Part shown: one piece after another, positions 1 through 5,475 of the stretch
How the letters are laid out: every line of letters begins with the position of its first letter
Numbering within the stretch: the stretch's first letter is position 1
Origin: DATEJJ01 sp051986465
Lineage (GTDB): Bacteria > Actinomycetota > Actinomycetes > Mycobacteriales > Micromonosporaceae
Reading direction: 5' to 3'
Assembly (NCBI GenBank): GCA_051986465.1
Contig: JBPYFB010000034.1
Location: 1-6,607 of the forward strand
DNA: 6,607 bases
Made by a program: the position numbers and the translations under genes
The notes under the pieces: generated by a model
The model's input: the letters and a program-made list of their open reading frames with translations, nothing else
What the model was told of the DNA's origin: nothing
The model's database searches: none

Positions 1-522
1 CCGCATCCGATGATCTATCTGGACGAACGGCACGCCGCGACCGAGGCCACCGCGCACCTGCTCGGCCTCGGGCACCGTACCGTGCACCACGTCGCCATCC
101 CGTCCGAGACCGGTACCAGCGCGCGGCAGGCCGGCTGGCGCCAGGCGCTGCGCGAGGCAGGCGCGCCGGTACCGCCGGTGGTGCGCGTGGGCTGGGACCC
201 GCGCTCGACGTACCTGGCCGGGCGGCGCCTGGCGGCGGATGCCGCGGTGACCGCCATCCTCTGCGGCAACGACGACACCGCCCTCGCGGTGCGCCGCGCG
301 CTCTACGAGGCGGGCCGCAACGTACCCGAGGACGTGAGCGTGGTCGGCTTCGACGACGTACCGGCCGCCGCCTACTGGACGCCGGCGCTGACCACGGTAC
401 GGATGGACTTTGTCGGGTTGGGCCGCGCCTGCGTGGCCGAGCTGACCGGAGCGCGACCAGCCGTCCCGCTCGCGCCGCCACGCCTGGTGATCCGCGAATC
501 GACCGCCCGCCCCCGTACATAG
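1..522 (+). CDS. LacI-family transcriptional regulator, C-terminal part (5' end outside window)
   Basis: This is the effector-binding half of a LacI/GalR-type repressor, a cytoplasmic DNA-binding protein that usually senses a sugar. The reading frame is open from base 1, so the true start and the helix-turn-helix lie to the left. The visible 173 residues compare with about 330-350 for a whole family member. Family landmarks appear in order: an AATEATAHLLGLGH helix, the AILCGNDDTALAVRRALYEAG segment, the hallmark VPEDVSVVGFDDVP, then the WTPALTTVRMDF segment and the closing PPRLVIRESTA strand. Codon use is strongly GC-rich at third positions, so the frame is sound. The stop at 520-522 is followed by two hairpins. 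The ligand cannot be told from this part, and the regulated sugar genes, if any, are outside the window. Confidence 0.93.
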   Translation, partial: PHPMIYLDERHAATEATAHLLGLGHRTVHHVAIPSETGTSARQAGWRQALREAGAPVPPVVRVGWDPRSTYLAGRRLAADAAVTAILCGNDDTALAVRRALYEAGRNVPEDVSVVGFDDVPAAAYWTPALTTVRMDFVGLGRACVAELTGARPAVPLAPPRLVIRESTARPRT

Positions 523-561
523 CGAAACCCGCGGTCATCTGGCCGGGCTGAGCCGCCGGAA

Positions 562-621
562 CAGGTCGTCGGCTGCTGCCAGGCGACCTGCGCGCCCGTC
601 CGGTCCCCCGGTACTGGACGG
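562..621. terminator. Two tandem hairpins between convergent genes
   Basis: The first hairpin has perfect 7-base arms, CAGGTCG (562-568) and CGACCTG (584-590), with a further GGC/GCC pairing inside. The second has perfect arms CCGTCC (596-601) and GGACGG (616-621). They begin 40 bases after the stop of the LacI-type gene and end 50 bases before the stop of the leftward membrane-protein gene. That is where a bidirectional terminator would sit. Neither has a run of T, as is common in GC-rich actinobacteria, so termination is inferred from position and pairing only. Confidence 0.55.
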
Positions 622-671
622 CAATCGCCCGAGCGAGCGCGGAGTCTATTGCGAGGCAAGACGAGGTGTCG

Positions 672-1091
672 CTAGCCGATACGGCCGAACTCGCGGGCGG
701 CGCGTACCGCGATGACCGCGCAGAAGATGCCGAGCGGCATCTCGCCGAAGAACCCGAGGCCCAGGGCCACCGCGTAATCGAGGCCCTGTTTGGAGGTGAC
801 CATGTCGAACCAGGCATCGACCAGAAACAGCGTGCTCGTCGACGCCGAGGCCACGGCCGCAAAGACGCTACGCCGACGCAACAACAGAGCCGTGCCCAGC
901 AGACCAACCGCCTCCGCGATGTCCAGCCCCATCCAGGCCAGTCCCCAGCGGCGCACCACATAGTGCTGATCCAGACTGACGCCGAGGTAGACGATCCAAC
1001 AGGCCAGCCCAATCGCACAGGCGACAAGCAAACCAGCGGTAGCCCGGGTGCCGCGCACCTTGCCCGCCGGCACCCTCGCACGCTGCTGCAC
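672..1091 (-). CDS. Conserved hypothetical membrane protein with four predicted helices
   Basis: A 139-residue integral membrane protein of unknown function. Four hydrophobic stretches are visible at about residues 19-39, 50-71, 76-94 and 105-129, joined by short arginine-bearing loops (RRWG, LRRRS, SKQG). The N-terminus is basic and the C-terminus ends in an arginine-rich tail, which suggests both ends face the cytoplasm. The segment TLFLVDAWFDMVTS at the end of helix 3 has aspartates within or next to the membrane. I recall similar four-helix proteins with this FLVDAWFD pattern in actinobacteria, but no function is attached to them. The GTG at 1089-1091 is the only start that keeps the full N-terminus, and I see no good ribosome binding site for it. 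GTG codons at residues 7 and 12 are alternatives. It is transcribed alone, tail to tail with the LacI-type gene. Confidence 0.78.
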   Translation of the reverse strand: MQQRARVPAGKVRGTRATAGLLVACAIGLACWIVYLGVSLDQHYVVRRWGLAWMGLDIAEAVGLLGTALLLRRRSVFAAVASASTSTLFLVDAWFDMVTSKQGLDYAVALGLGFFGEMPLGIFCAVIAVRAAREFGRIG

Positions 1092-1310
1092 GGCGACGAT
1101 GCTAGTCGCCGCCTTGGCCGGGTGCTGACCTGTTCCCCATCGCCTACGGCACCAAGCAGGCGCCGGGAACCGTCGAGGGCGCCCGCAACTTCGTCGGCCA
1201 GCCGCACCGTGTCTCGGACAGCGATCCGCGTCGCACCGTCACCAGACTTGCCGGATGCACCACGAGCACGTCCCCCGCCGGGCTCGCCGCACGGTCAACC
1301 ACCCCGTGAA
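1092..1310. other. Gene-poor gap, possibly holding a coding relic
   Basis: No complete gene fits here. A rightward frame from about 1112 to the TGA at 1308-1310 has strongly GC-rich third positions and reads FPIAYGTKQAPGTVEGARNF near its start. It has no plausible start codon or ribosome binding site, and I cannot assign it to a family. The antisense frame with the same codon boundaries is also open over much of this stretch, so the coding strand is uncertain. It could be the remains of a deleted gene. It should also hold the promoter of the leftward membrane-protein gene, but I see no clear -35/-10 pair. Confidence 0.3.
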
Positions 1311-1348
1311 GATGACGACAACAGGATTACGGGATACTGGTTGTCATC
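1311..1348 (-). terminator. Hairpin at the 3' end of the methyltransferase gene
   Basis: GACAAC (1317-1322) pairs perfectly with GTTGTC (1340-1345). After a three-base bulge, GAT (1311-1313) pairs with ATC (1346-1348). The structure overlaps the methyltransferase stop codon (1344-1346), so it could end or stabilise that leftward transcript. The loop is 17 bases and there is no T run, so this is a moderate call. Confidence 0.4.
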
Positions 1349-2156
1349 GCTGACGGCGGGGCCGTTGGCCCCAGGCGGTGACCATCACCAGCGGCACGTG
1401 CAGCAGCCCCGGCTGCGCGCTGACCTCAAGCGCACGCTCGAAGTCCTCGGCGCTGACCAGGCCCGACCGTGCCAGGGGCTCAGCGAGCTGTTCGAGGGTC
1501 AGCCGGAAAAAGTTCCCCTGCGCGCCACCATGCCACAACGGCGAGTGCAACTGCCCGCCGATACTCTCCAGACCCGCCGCACGCAGCAGCCGCGGCAGCC
1601 TCGGCCCCAGCGCCGCATCCGCGCCGGTCGCGCCCACCAGCGCCGCGGCCGCTTGCATCACCGCCGACAAGAGCTGGGCATGGGCAGGCGGATCGGTATA
1701 GGCCTGCAGCGCCTGGGCCAGATCGGCATCGACATGGATGGCCTCGACGACCACCCACCCGCCCGGCCGGACCGCCTCGACCATGCGTGCCATGGCCTTC
1801 TCGCGCTGCCGGAGGTACATCAAGACCACCCGCTCGTGGGCCATGTCGAACGCCTCGGCCTCCAGCGGGTCGCTGGTGATGTCGTGCCGCCGGACTTCGA
1901 CGTTGTGCAAACCCTGATCATCGAGAAAGCGGGTGTCGATATCGGTGACAACTACCTGACCGCCGGGGGCGACCTGCCGGGCCAGCCAGCGAGCTATGCC
2001 GCCGGCGCCGCCGCCGATCTCCAGGCAGCGCCAGCCCGGCCCCACACCCAGGCTGGCGAGGTGATGGATGGTAGCCGGATCGAACAGGTTCTCCAGGGCG
2101 CGCAGCCTTGTGCGCTCGGCCTTCCACGCCGGGTCGAACACATAGCCGGTACTCAT
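1344..2156 (-). CDS. Class I SAM-dependent methyltransferase
   Basis: A 270-residue cytoplasmic enzyme expected to transfer a methyl group from S-adenosylmethionine to an unknown acceptor. The Rossmann-fold signature is clear: the glycine-rich SAM loop LEIGGGAGG at residues 45-53, the acidic strand VVVTDID at 68-74 (D72/D74 for the ribose), RRHDITSDPL at 89-98, and the post-motif VRPGGWVVVEA at 129-139. An N-terminal cap reading YVFDPAWKAERTRLRALENL and a roughly 100-residue C-terminal region complete it. I know this architecture as a frequent stand-alone methyltransferase of actinobacteria, often near secondary-metabolism genes, but the substrate is not predictable. The ATG at 2154-2156 is well supported, because GAGAGGA lies 8 bases upstream of it. 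It appears to be a single-gene unit. A long rightward frame over the same DNA (666-2231) is an antisense artefact of the high GC content. Confidence 0.92.
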   Translation of the reverse strand: MSTGYVFDPAWKAERTRLRALENLFDPATIHHLASLGVGPGWRCLEIGGGAGGIARWLARQVAPGGQVVVTDIDTRFLDDQGLHNVEVRRHDITSDPLEAEAFDMAHERVVLMYLRQREKAMARMVEAVRPGGWVVVEAIHVDADLAQALQAYTDPPAHAQLLSAVMQAAAALVGATGADAALGPRLPRLLRAAGLESIGGQLHSPLWHGGAQGNFFRLTLEQLAEPLARSGLVSAEDFERALEVSAQPGLLHVPLVMVTAWGQRPRRQR

Positions 2157-2203
2157 GAGCCCGGTCCTCTCTCGAATCTTGAAGCCTGGACCAAACCTCT
2201 ACT

Positions 2204-2244
2204 CTGTCATCGTCTTCGGACGAAATCTTGAGCTGACCTGTCAT
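2204..2244. promoter_or_regulatory. Repeated CTGTCAT and a TGAC-N2-GTCA palindrome upstream of the methyltransferase
   Basis: CTGTCAT occurs at 2204-2210 and again at 2238-2244, 34 bases apart (about three helical turns) and in the same orientation. The second copy overlaps the palindrome TGACCTGTCA (2234-2243). Both lie 48-88 bases upstream of the methyltransferase start, in the only intergenic space available for its promoter. A regulator binding site is a reasonable guess. No convincing -35/-10 pair could be fixed beside it. Confidence 0.25.
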
Positions 2245-2484
2245 TCAACGGTGGCATGAACGAACGGAAGGCAAGGGTAGATCGATTGCCATGCGGGTGG
2301 CGGCGGCCTGGGCCGGGTCGGTGCCTAGCGCGGTGCTGATGTCGGGGCGGCGCACCTGTAGCGGGTGGTGGATCAGGTCGCCGGCCAGTAGTGCGCGTTG
2401 ACCGCCGCTGGTGACCTCGATCAGGGTGTGCCCCGGGGTGTGCCCAGGTGCGGGTACCAGGCGTATGTCTTCGTCGACACCTAC
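2245..2484 (-). pseudogene. Truncated metallo-beta-lactamase-fold hydrolase (central fragment)
   Basis: One leftward frame reads VDEDIRLVPAPGHTPGHTLI, then ALLAGDLIHHPLQVRRPDI, then GTDPAQAAATRM, ending at a TGA at 2245-2247. This is the second half of a known metallo-hydrolase subfamily. It keeps the PGHTPGH metal-binding histidine and the GDLIHHPLQ aspartate that bridges the two metals. The first half, including the HxHxDH motif, is absent. The C-terminal part with the last metal-binding histidine (normally an LPAH-type segment) is replaced by about a dozen unrelated residues. Upstream, the frame turns into arginine-rich nonsense and meets a different broken gene. Without the HxHxDH site it cannot be active. 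It is not a copy of the intact metallo-hydrolase at 3047-3979, because the sequence around the shared motif differs. Confidence 0.72.
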
Positions 2485-2534
2485 CCGGCGCCGGCCTGCA
2501 GGCGCACGGCGGCGCCATCGCCGAGATCCCCGAC

Positions 2535-2862
2535 GCCGACGCCGCCCGCGCTCCCTCGCGCAGCCAGCTCCGGCTCTTGCCGCCCGATATGACGAGCACC
2601 GGTGCGGTGAGTGCCGCCCAGCGGTCGGCCGGTCTGGGTGTCGCCCATGACCGTACGTCGTAGGGGACCGTGTGGACGACGGCCTTGAGCGTGCAGCACG
2701 CAGGCATCAGCCGCATCATCGCGTCATGGGCCCGGACAGGTCGACGTTCACCCGCATGAACTGACTGACGGCGGCGGCCCGACGGCCATCCGCGACCAGC
2801 ACGGCCAACGTATCGGCAGGGCCCTGCGAGGGTGACGCGGAGTCCGCGGCAGCGTATGTCCA
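2535..2862 (-). pseudogene. Frameshifted alpha/beta-hydrolase fragment
   Basis: Reading leftward, pieces of one alpha/beta-hydrolase lie in successive frames. The first (from about 2862) reads PADTLAVLVADGRRAAAVSQ then FMRVNVDLSGPMTR, and stops at TGA 2716-2718. The next frame continues with MMRLMPACCTLKAVVHTVPYD. A short third piece reads TVMGDTQ (about 2634-2654). The second frame then resumes with PADRWAALTAPVLVISGGKS and SWLREGARA. The order matches the cap domain and the start of the strand before the catalytic acid (APVLVISGGKS) in actinobacterial hydrolases of about 260 residues. The nucleophile-elbow half and the C-terminal catalytic histidine (normally a GQTH-type segment) are missing. 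At least three frame changes plus both truncations make it non-functional. Assignment to the superfamily is fairly safe, to a substrate impossible. Confidence 0.65.
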
Positions 2863-3043
2863 CTATGGGCAATGCCGAGTACGCGCGGGTCAGGCCGATG
2901 CTTTTGGTTCAGCTCGTCGACGTGTTTGTGTCGGCGGGAGCGTGTCCGCGTTGGCAAGGCCACATTCCTGAGGCGTCGCTCCAACAACCGTTGGTTGTCG
3001 AATGGGGCGGGATGGATGTTAGACGTCGAAGCTCGCAGCCGGT
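2863..3043. other. Gap between pseudogenes and the lactonase-like gene
   Basis: No gene is supported here. A rightward frame (2832-3047, 71 codons) ends in TGA that shares its last base with the ATG at 3047. Its codon use is mixed, it has no ribosome binding site and it resembles no family I know. The gap must contain the promoter of the rightward gene. A weak candidate is TTGTCG (2995-3000) with TTAGAC (3019-3024), 18 bases apart. Confidence 0.3.
2984..2998. promoter_or_regulatory. Inverted repeat ACAACC-GTT-GGTTGT, possible operator
   Basis: Perfect 6-base arms around a 3-base centre, 49 bases before the ATG at 3047. The compact symmetry and its position just ahead of a candidate -35 element fit a binding site for a dimeric repressor or activator. 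The LysR-type or TetR-type protein of this window are obvious candidates, but the repeat shares no sequence with the tetR operator at 5409-5453. Confidence 0.3.
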
Positions 3044-3046
3044 GTG

Positions 3047-3979
3047 ATGTGGAGCATGACGACAGACCCGATCCGCCGAGTATCGCTCATCAGCACTGGT
3101 ACCGTAAGCATTCACCCGGAGCAGGTGGGTCCAACCTGGAAGCCGTTGTATCTCTGGCTGTTGACATCACGCCGGTGGACAGCACCCCGGCCGATCAACG
3201 CGTATCTCGTCGAGCACGAGCGTGGACTGATCTTGTTCGACTCGGGACAAGACAGGGCGTCCGTGACGGATCCAAGTTACTTTCCGGGAGGACTGAACGG
3301 TGTGGTTTATCGCCGCCTCGCGACGTTCGACATCGGCGCAGACGACACGCTATCCGCTCAACTTCAACGCCTGGGTTATCGCATCGAGGACGTGGACACT
3401 GTTGTGCTGTCTCATCTACATCAAGATCACATCGGTGGTCTCCGGGAGCTGAAGCACGCCGAGATCCTGGTAAGCCAAGCAGAGTGGGCAACCGCGAGCC
3501 GGGCCCTGCCCGAGGCGCGTGGGTTCCTGCGAGCCCACATCCAACTCCCCGGGTTGCGTTGGCGCAGACTTGTCCCGGAATCGCTCGCCGATCGTGGCCT
3601 GTTGCCTTTCACCCACGGTCACGACATCTTCGGTGACGGGAGCGTCGTGGTGGTACCGACGCCTGGTCACACACCCGGTTCACTGTCCATGGTGGTCCGC
3701 CGTCCTCGGCGGGCACCGCTGATGTTTGTCGGCGACCTTACCTATGACGCGAACCTCATGGCCGCCGGAAAGGTGCCGGGTCTGGGCAACAAGAAGCAGG
3801 TCCGGGCGGCCGTCGCGGCAGTCGGCGAGCTACGTCGGCGCTACCCGACGCTTGCCGTACTGCCGGCGCACGACCCGGGCGCTGCCTCCCGTCTTGCGAC
3901 TGCCGTCAACGGCGGTAGGCCCGAAGACGTCACCAGCGTCAACGACCGGCCTCCGGGCTCCCCTTCAGCGATCGCGTAG
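3047..3979 (+). CDS. Metallo-beta-lactamase-fold hydrolase, N-acyl homoserine lactonase-like
   Basis: A 310-residue predicted two-metal hydrolase. All expected ligands are present, numbering from the ATG at 3047: the HLHQDH motif gives H123, H125, D127 and H128; PGHTPG gives H208; GDLTY gives the bridging D230; and LPAHDPG gives H275. The tyrosine three residues after the bridging aspartate (Y233) matches the catalytic tyrosine of AiiA-type lactonases, which open the lactone ring of acyl-homoserine lactone signals. The N-terminal strand RRVSLISTGTVSIHPEQ also resembles that group. Related lactonases with other substrates remain possible. No signal peptide is seen. Starts at 3044 (GTG), 3047 and 3056 (both ATG) are in frame; none has a well-placed ribosome binding site, so the start is uncertain by a few codons. 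Base composition is visibly less GC-rich than in the LacI and TetR genes. The gene converges on lysR. Confidence 0.88.
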   Translation: MWSMTTDPIRRVSLISTGTVSIHPEQVGPTWKPLYLWLLTSRRWTAPRPINAYLVEHERGLILFDSGQDRASVTDPSYFPGGLNGVVYRRLATFDIGADDTLSAQLQRLGYRIEDVDTVVLSHLHQDHIGGLRELKHAEILVSQAEWATASRALPEARGFLRAHIQLPGLRWRRLVPESLADRGLLPFTHGHDIFGDGSVVVVPTPGHTPGSLSMVVRRPRRAPLMFVGDLTYDANLMAAGKVPGLGNKKQVRAAVAAVGELRRRYPTLAVLPAHDPGAASRLATAVNGGRPEDVTSVNDRPPGSPSAIA

Positions 3980-4054
3980 ACGGAGGTAGGACATGCGGCA
4001 TATCGCCAGCGTCTTATGGCCGTCCCGGTCCAGGTCGCCGACGGGCCGACCAAC

Positions 4055-4094
4055 GTTGACCCGACGCGTGGGAATCCACGCCTGGGACGTCAAC
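4055..4094. terminator. Two-part hairpin between convergent metallo-hydrolase and lysR genes
   Basis: Outer arms GTTGAC (4055-4060) and GTCAAC (4089-4094) enclose an inner perfect stem, GCGTGG (4066-4071) and CCACGC (4076-4081), with a GAAT loop. The two stems are separated by an asymmetric internal loop. It lies 75 bases after the metallo-hydrolase stop and covers the lysR stop codon (4090-4092), so it can serve both transcripts. A short TTT follows on the + side. Confidence 0.5.
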
Positions 4095-5070
4095 TTTGCG
4101 CGCGTGCCCCATGCAGGCGCCGTAGGTGGTCGGCATCTGGCTCGGGCAGCCAGTCGGTTGACGCGTCGAAGGTCAGCCAGTCTTCCAACCGGCCCCGCGT
4201 CCGCAGGATCCGCAGGAGCGACTGCAATGGCTCGTACAGGTCATTTCGGCGCCAGACGATCGACCACATGAAGCACGGAGTGGGCCGCAGCGGGACGAGT
4301 GTGACGCCGGATCCCGCCGGAACGGGCCAGTCAAGACCGAGCAGAGCGATGCGCTGCGGGTCATGTCGGATTGTATCGATAACATGGTCCAGACCGAGAT
4401 TCGGGCCGGCGGTGTTCAGGGGGATGGCGAAGGCGCCGGTGAAACGGCGGACGTAGGCCATCAGCTCCTTGGCGCTGGGAAGGTCGGGGTACCACAAGCC
4501 GGTCGTTCGGAGGTCGGACGGCGTAACCTCGGTCAGACCGGCGAACCGGTGCACTGAGGCTACCGCGAGAATCGACCGTTCCATGAGAACCGGCCGGTGG
4601 AGGAGATCGACAGGCCATGGCTTACCGATGTCGTGTACCCGGCCGAAGGCCGCGTCGATCTCCCCTCGCTGCAGCGCCTCCGTCGCGGCAGCGAGGTTGC
4701 GCCGCATACTCAGCTCGACCATGATGTCCGCGTCGCGGTCCGCCATGTCGCCGATGACTTGCGCCGGTCGCTGCAGATGGCCCCATACATCCACCCGCAG
4801 CGGTCGGGTCTTGGCCTTTATCGCTGTGCTTGCGCTGTCGGCGAGCGCGAGGAGCTGACGAGCATGGGGCAGAAATCGAGAACCTGCCTCGGTCAACCAA
4901 ACTCCCTGCCGGCCGCGAACAAACAACTGCTCTCCCAGGGCCCGCTCCAAGCGTTGAATACGCTTGGACAGAGCCTGCTGGGTGAGGAACAGGTGCGCGC
5001 CGGCCCGCCCGAAATGCAACTGCTCGGCAACCTCGACGAAGGCGCGAACCTGGGCCAGGTCTAGGTCCAT
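4090..5070 (-). CDS. LysR-family transcriptional regulator
   Basis: A 326-residue LysR-type regulator. The N-terminal winged helix-turn-helix is complete and canonical: DLAQVRAFVEVAEQLHFGRA (residues 4-23), TQQALSKRIQRLERALGEQL (30-49) and the wing GVWLTEAGSRFLPHAR (56-71). A linker helix and a two-lobe effector domain of about 200 residues follow. The length is normal for the family. The ATG at 5068-5070 starts the protein exactly where family members begin (MDLDLAQ). GGCAGG lies 6 bases upstream of it, so it is preferred over a GTG 39 bases further out. The start overlaps by 10 bases the stop region of a possible 91-codon ORF, so the two may be translationally coupled. LysR proteins usually control an adjacent gene. 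The nearest enzyme is the convergent metallo-hydrolase, so that link is plausible but not shown. Confidence 0.93.
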   Translation of the reverse strand: MDLDLAQVRAFVEVAEQLHFGRAGAHLFLTQQALSKRIQRLERALGEQLFVRGRQGVWLTEAGSRFLPHARQLLALADSASTAIKAKTRPLRVDVWGHLQRPAQVIGDMADRDADIMVELSMRRNLAAATEALQRGEIDAAFGRVHDIGKPWPVDLLHRPVLMERSILAVASVHRFAGLTEVTPSDLRTTGLWYPDLPSAKELMAYVRRFTGAFAIPLNTAGPNLGLDHVIDTIRHDPQRIALLGLDWPVPAGSGVTLVPLRPTPCFMWSIVWRRNDLYEPLQSLLRILRTRGRLEDWLTFDASTDWLPEPDADHLRRLHGARAQS

Positions 5071-5336
5071 GGGTTGCCTGCCGGTAAGCCGTGTCCTCGC
5101 TTGGCCCACACCCCTGCCGGCGGCGCCGGGAACGCCCCCGCCAGCAGTGGTACCAATTGCCGCCGGACGCGATCAGTCGGCTGCCCTGCGGTGCGCAGCA
5201 GGCCGATCAACGGCGGGGCATCCACGAGCCGATGCAGCCGACCGAGGCGGGAGTGCAGGTCGCTGAGCGCGACGGCCACGACTGTCACACCGGCCAGCGA
5301 GATGAACGTGGCCACGACGCGGTCAGGAACGTCCAA
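5061..5336 (-). CDS. Possible small hypothetical protein upstream of lysR
   Basis: A 91-codon leftward frame from a TTG at 5334-5336 to the TAG at 5061-5063. Third positions are GC-rich over roughly the first 55 codons, which favours real coding over chance, and less so after that. Residues about 7-25 (VVATFISLAGVTVVAVALS) could form one membrane helix. The rest is basic and leucine-rich and matches no family I recognise. The frame stays open for 27 codons before the TTG without an ATG or GTG, and no ribosome binding site precedes the TTG, so the start is doubtful. It ends inside the lysR start (10-base overlap), a spacing typical of coupled genes. It may be a true small gene, the C-terminal remnant of a larger one, or an open leader of the lysR transcript. 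Confidence 0.38.
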   Translation of the reverse strand: MDVPDRVVATFISLAGVTVVAVALSDLHSRLGRLHRLVDAPPLIGLLRTAGQPTDRVRRQLVPLLAGAFPAPPAGVWAKRGHGLPAGNPWT

Positions 5337-5387
5337 CGGGGCTGCTGCCGGCTTGAAATGCTGGACACGGCGTGGTCCCCCCTCTGC

Positions 5388-5416
5388 TGGAACCCATAAG
5401 GCAACAGGTGTAGCCT
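5388..5416 (+). promoter_or_regulatory. Candidate tetR promoter
   Basis: TGGAAC (5388-5393) and TAGCCT (5411-5416) are separated by 17 bases. Each matches the sigma-70-type consensus at about half its positions. The presumed -10 lies in the left arm of the inverted repeat at 5409-5453, which would make tetR self-repressing. Weak by sequence alone. Confidence 0.25.
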
Positions 5417-5453
5417 TAGCTTGTGCCTATAGGTGTACGCCTGTAAGGCTACA
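5409..5453. promoter_or_regulatory. Long inverted repeat, likely TetR operator
   Basis: Perfect 10-base arms TGTAGCCTTA (5409-5418) and TAAGGCTACA (5444-5453) surround a 25-base centre. The centre contains the 8-base palindrome CCTATAGG (5426-5433). In addition, AGGTGTA occurs as a direct repeat at 5406-5412 and 5431-5437. The site ends 22 bases before the tetR start and lies in the divergent region shared with the leftward small ORF and lysR. TetR proteins commonly bind such symmetric sites beside their own gene. The wide spacing suggests two bound dimers or a looped complex. Binding by this TetR is inferred from position. Confidence 0.6.
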
Positions 5454-5461
5454 TATGTCAA
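5432..5461 (-). promoter_or_regulatory. Candidate leftward promoter with consensus -35
   Basis: Read leftward, TTGACA (5456-5461) is an exact -35 consensus, followed after 18 bases by TACACC (5432-5437) as a weak -10. Nearly the whole spacer is covered by the inverted repeat, so a protein bound there would block this promoter. It would drive the possible small ORF and lysR. The -10 is poor, which keeps confidence modest. Confidence 0.35.
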
Positions 5462-5475
5462 TTCAGGGAGCGACG

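Noticed and set aside
666..2231. Rightward open frame of 521 codons
   Set aside because: It lies antisense to both the membrane protein and the methyltransferase, which have clear family motifs. Its translation is low-complexity (arginine, proline, glutamine) and matches no family; it is an effect of high GC content.
2832..3047. Rightward frame of 71 codons ending in TGATG at the lactonase-like start
   Set aside because: The one-base overlap is suggestive of coupling, but codon use is mixed, no ribosome binding site is present, part of it is antisense to pseudogene sequence, and the product is unrecognisable.
2245..3979. Duplication giving the metallo-hydrolase fragment and the intact metallo-hydrolase
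   Set aside because: They share only the PGHTPG and GDL motifs common to the superfamily. Flanking residues and subfamily features differ, so they are not recent copies.
4016..4456. Rightward frames over lysR
   Set aside because: They are antisense to a canonical LysR protein, with arginine/serine-rich translations typical of GC-rich shadows.
5074..5475. Upstream extension of tetR to 337 residues
   Set aside because: The added part is proline/serine/arginine-rich, antisense to another frame, and crosses the operator. The ATG at 5476 has a good ribosome binding site and gives a normal TetR length.
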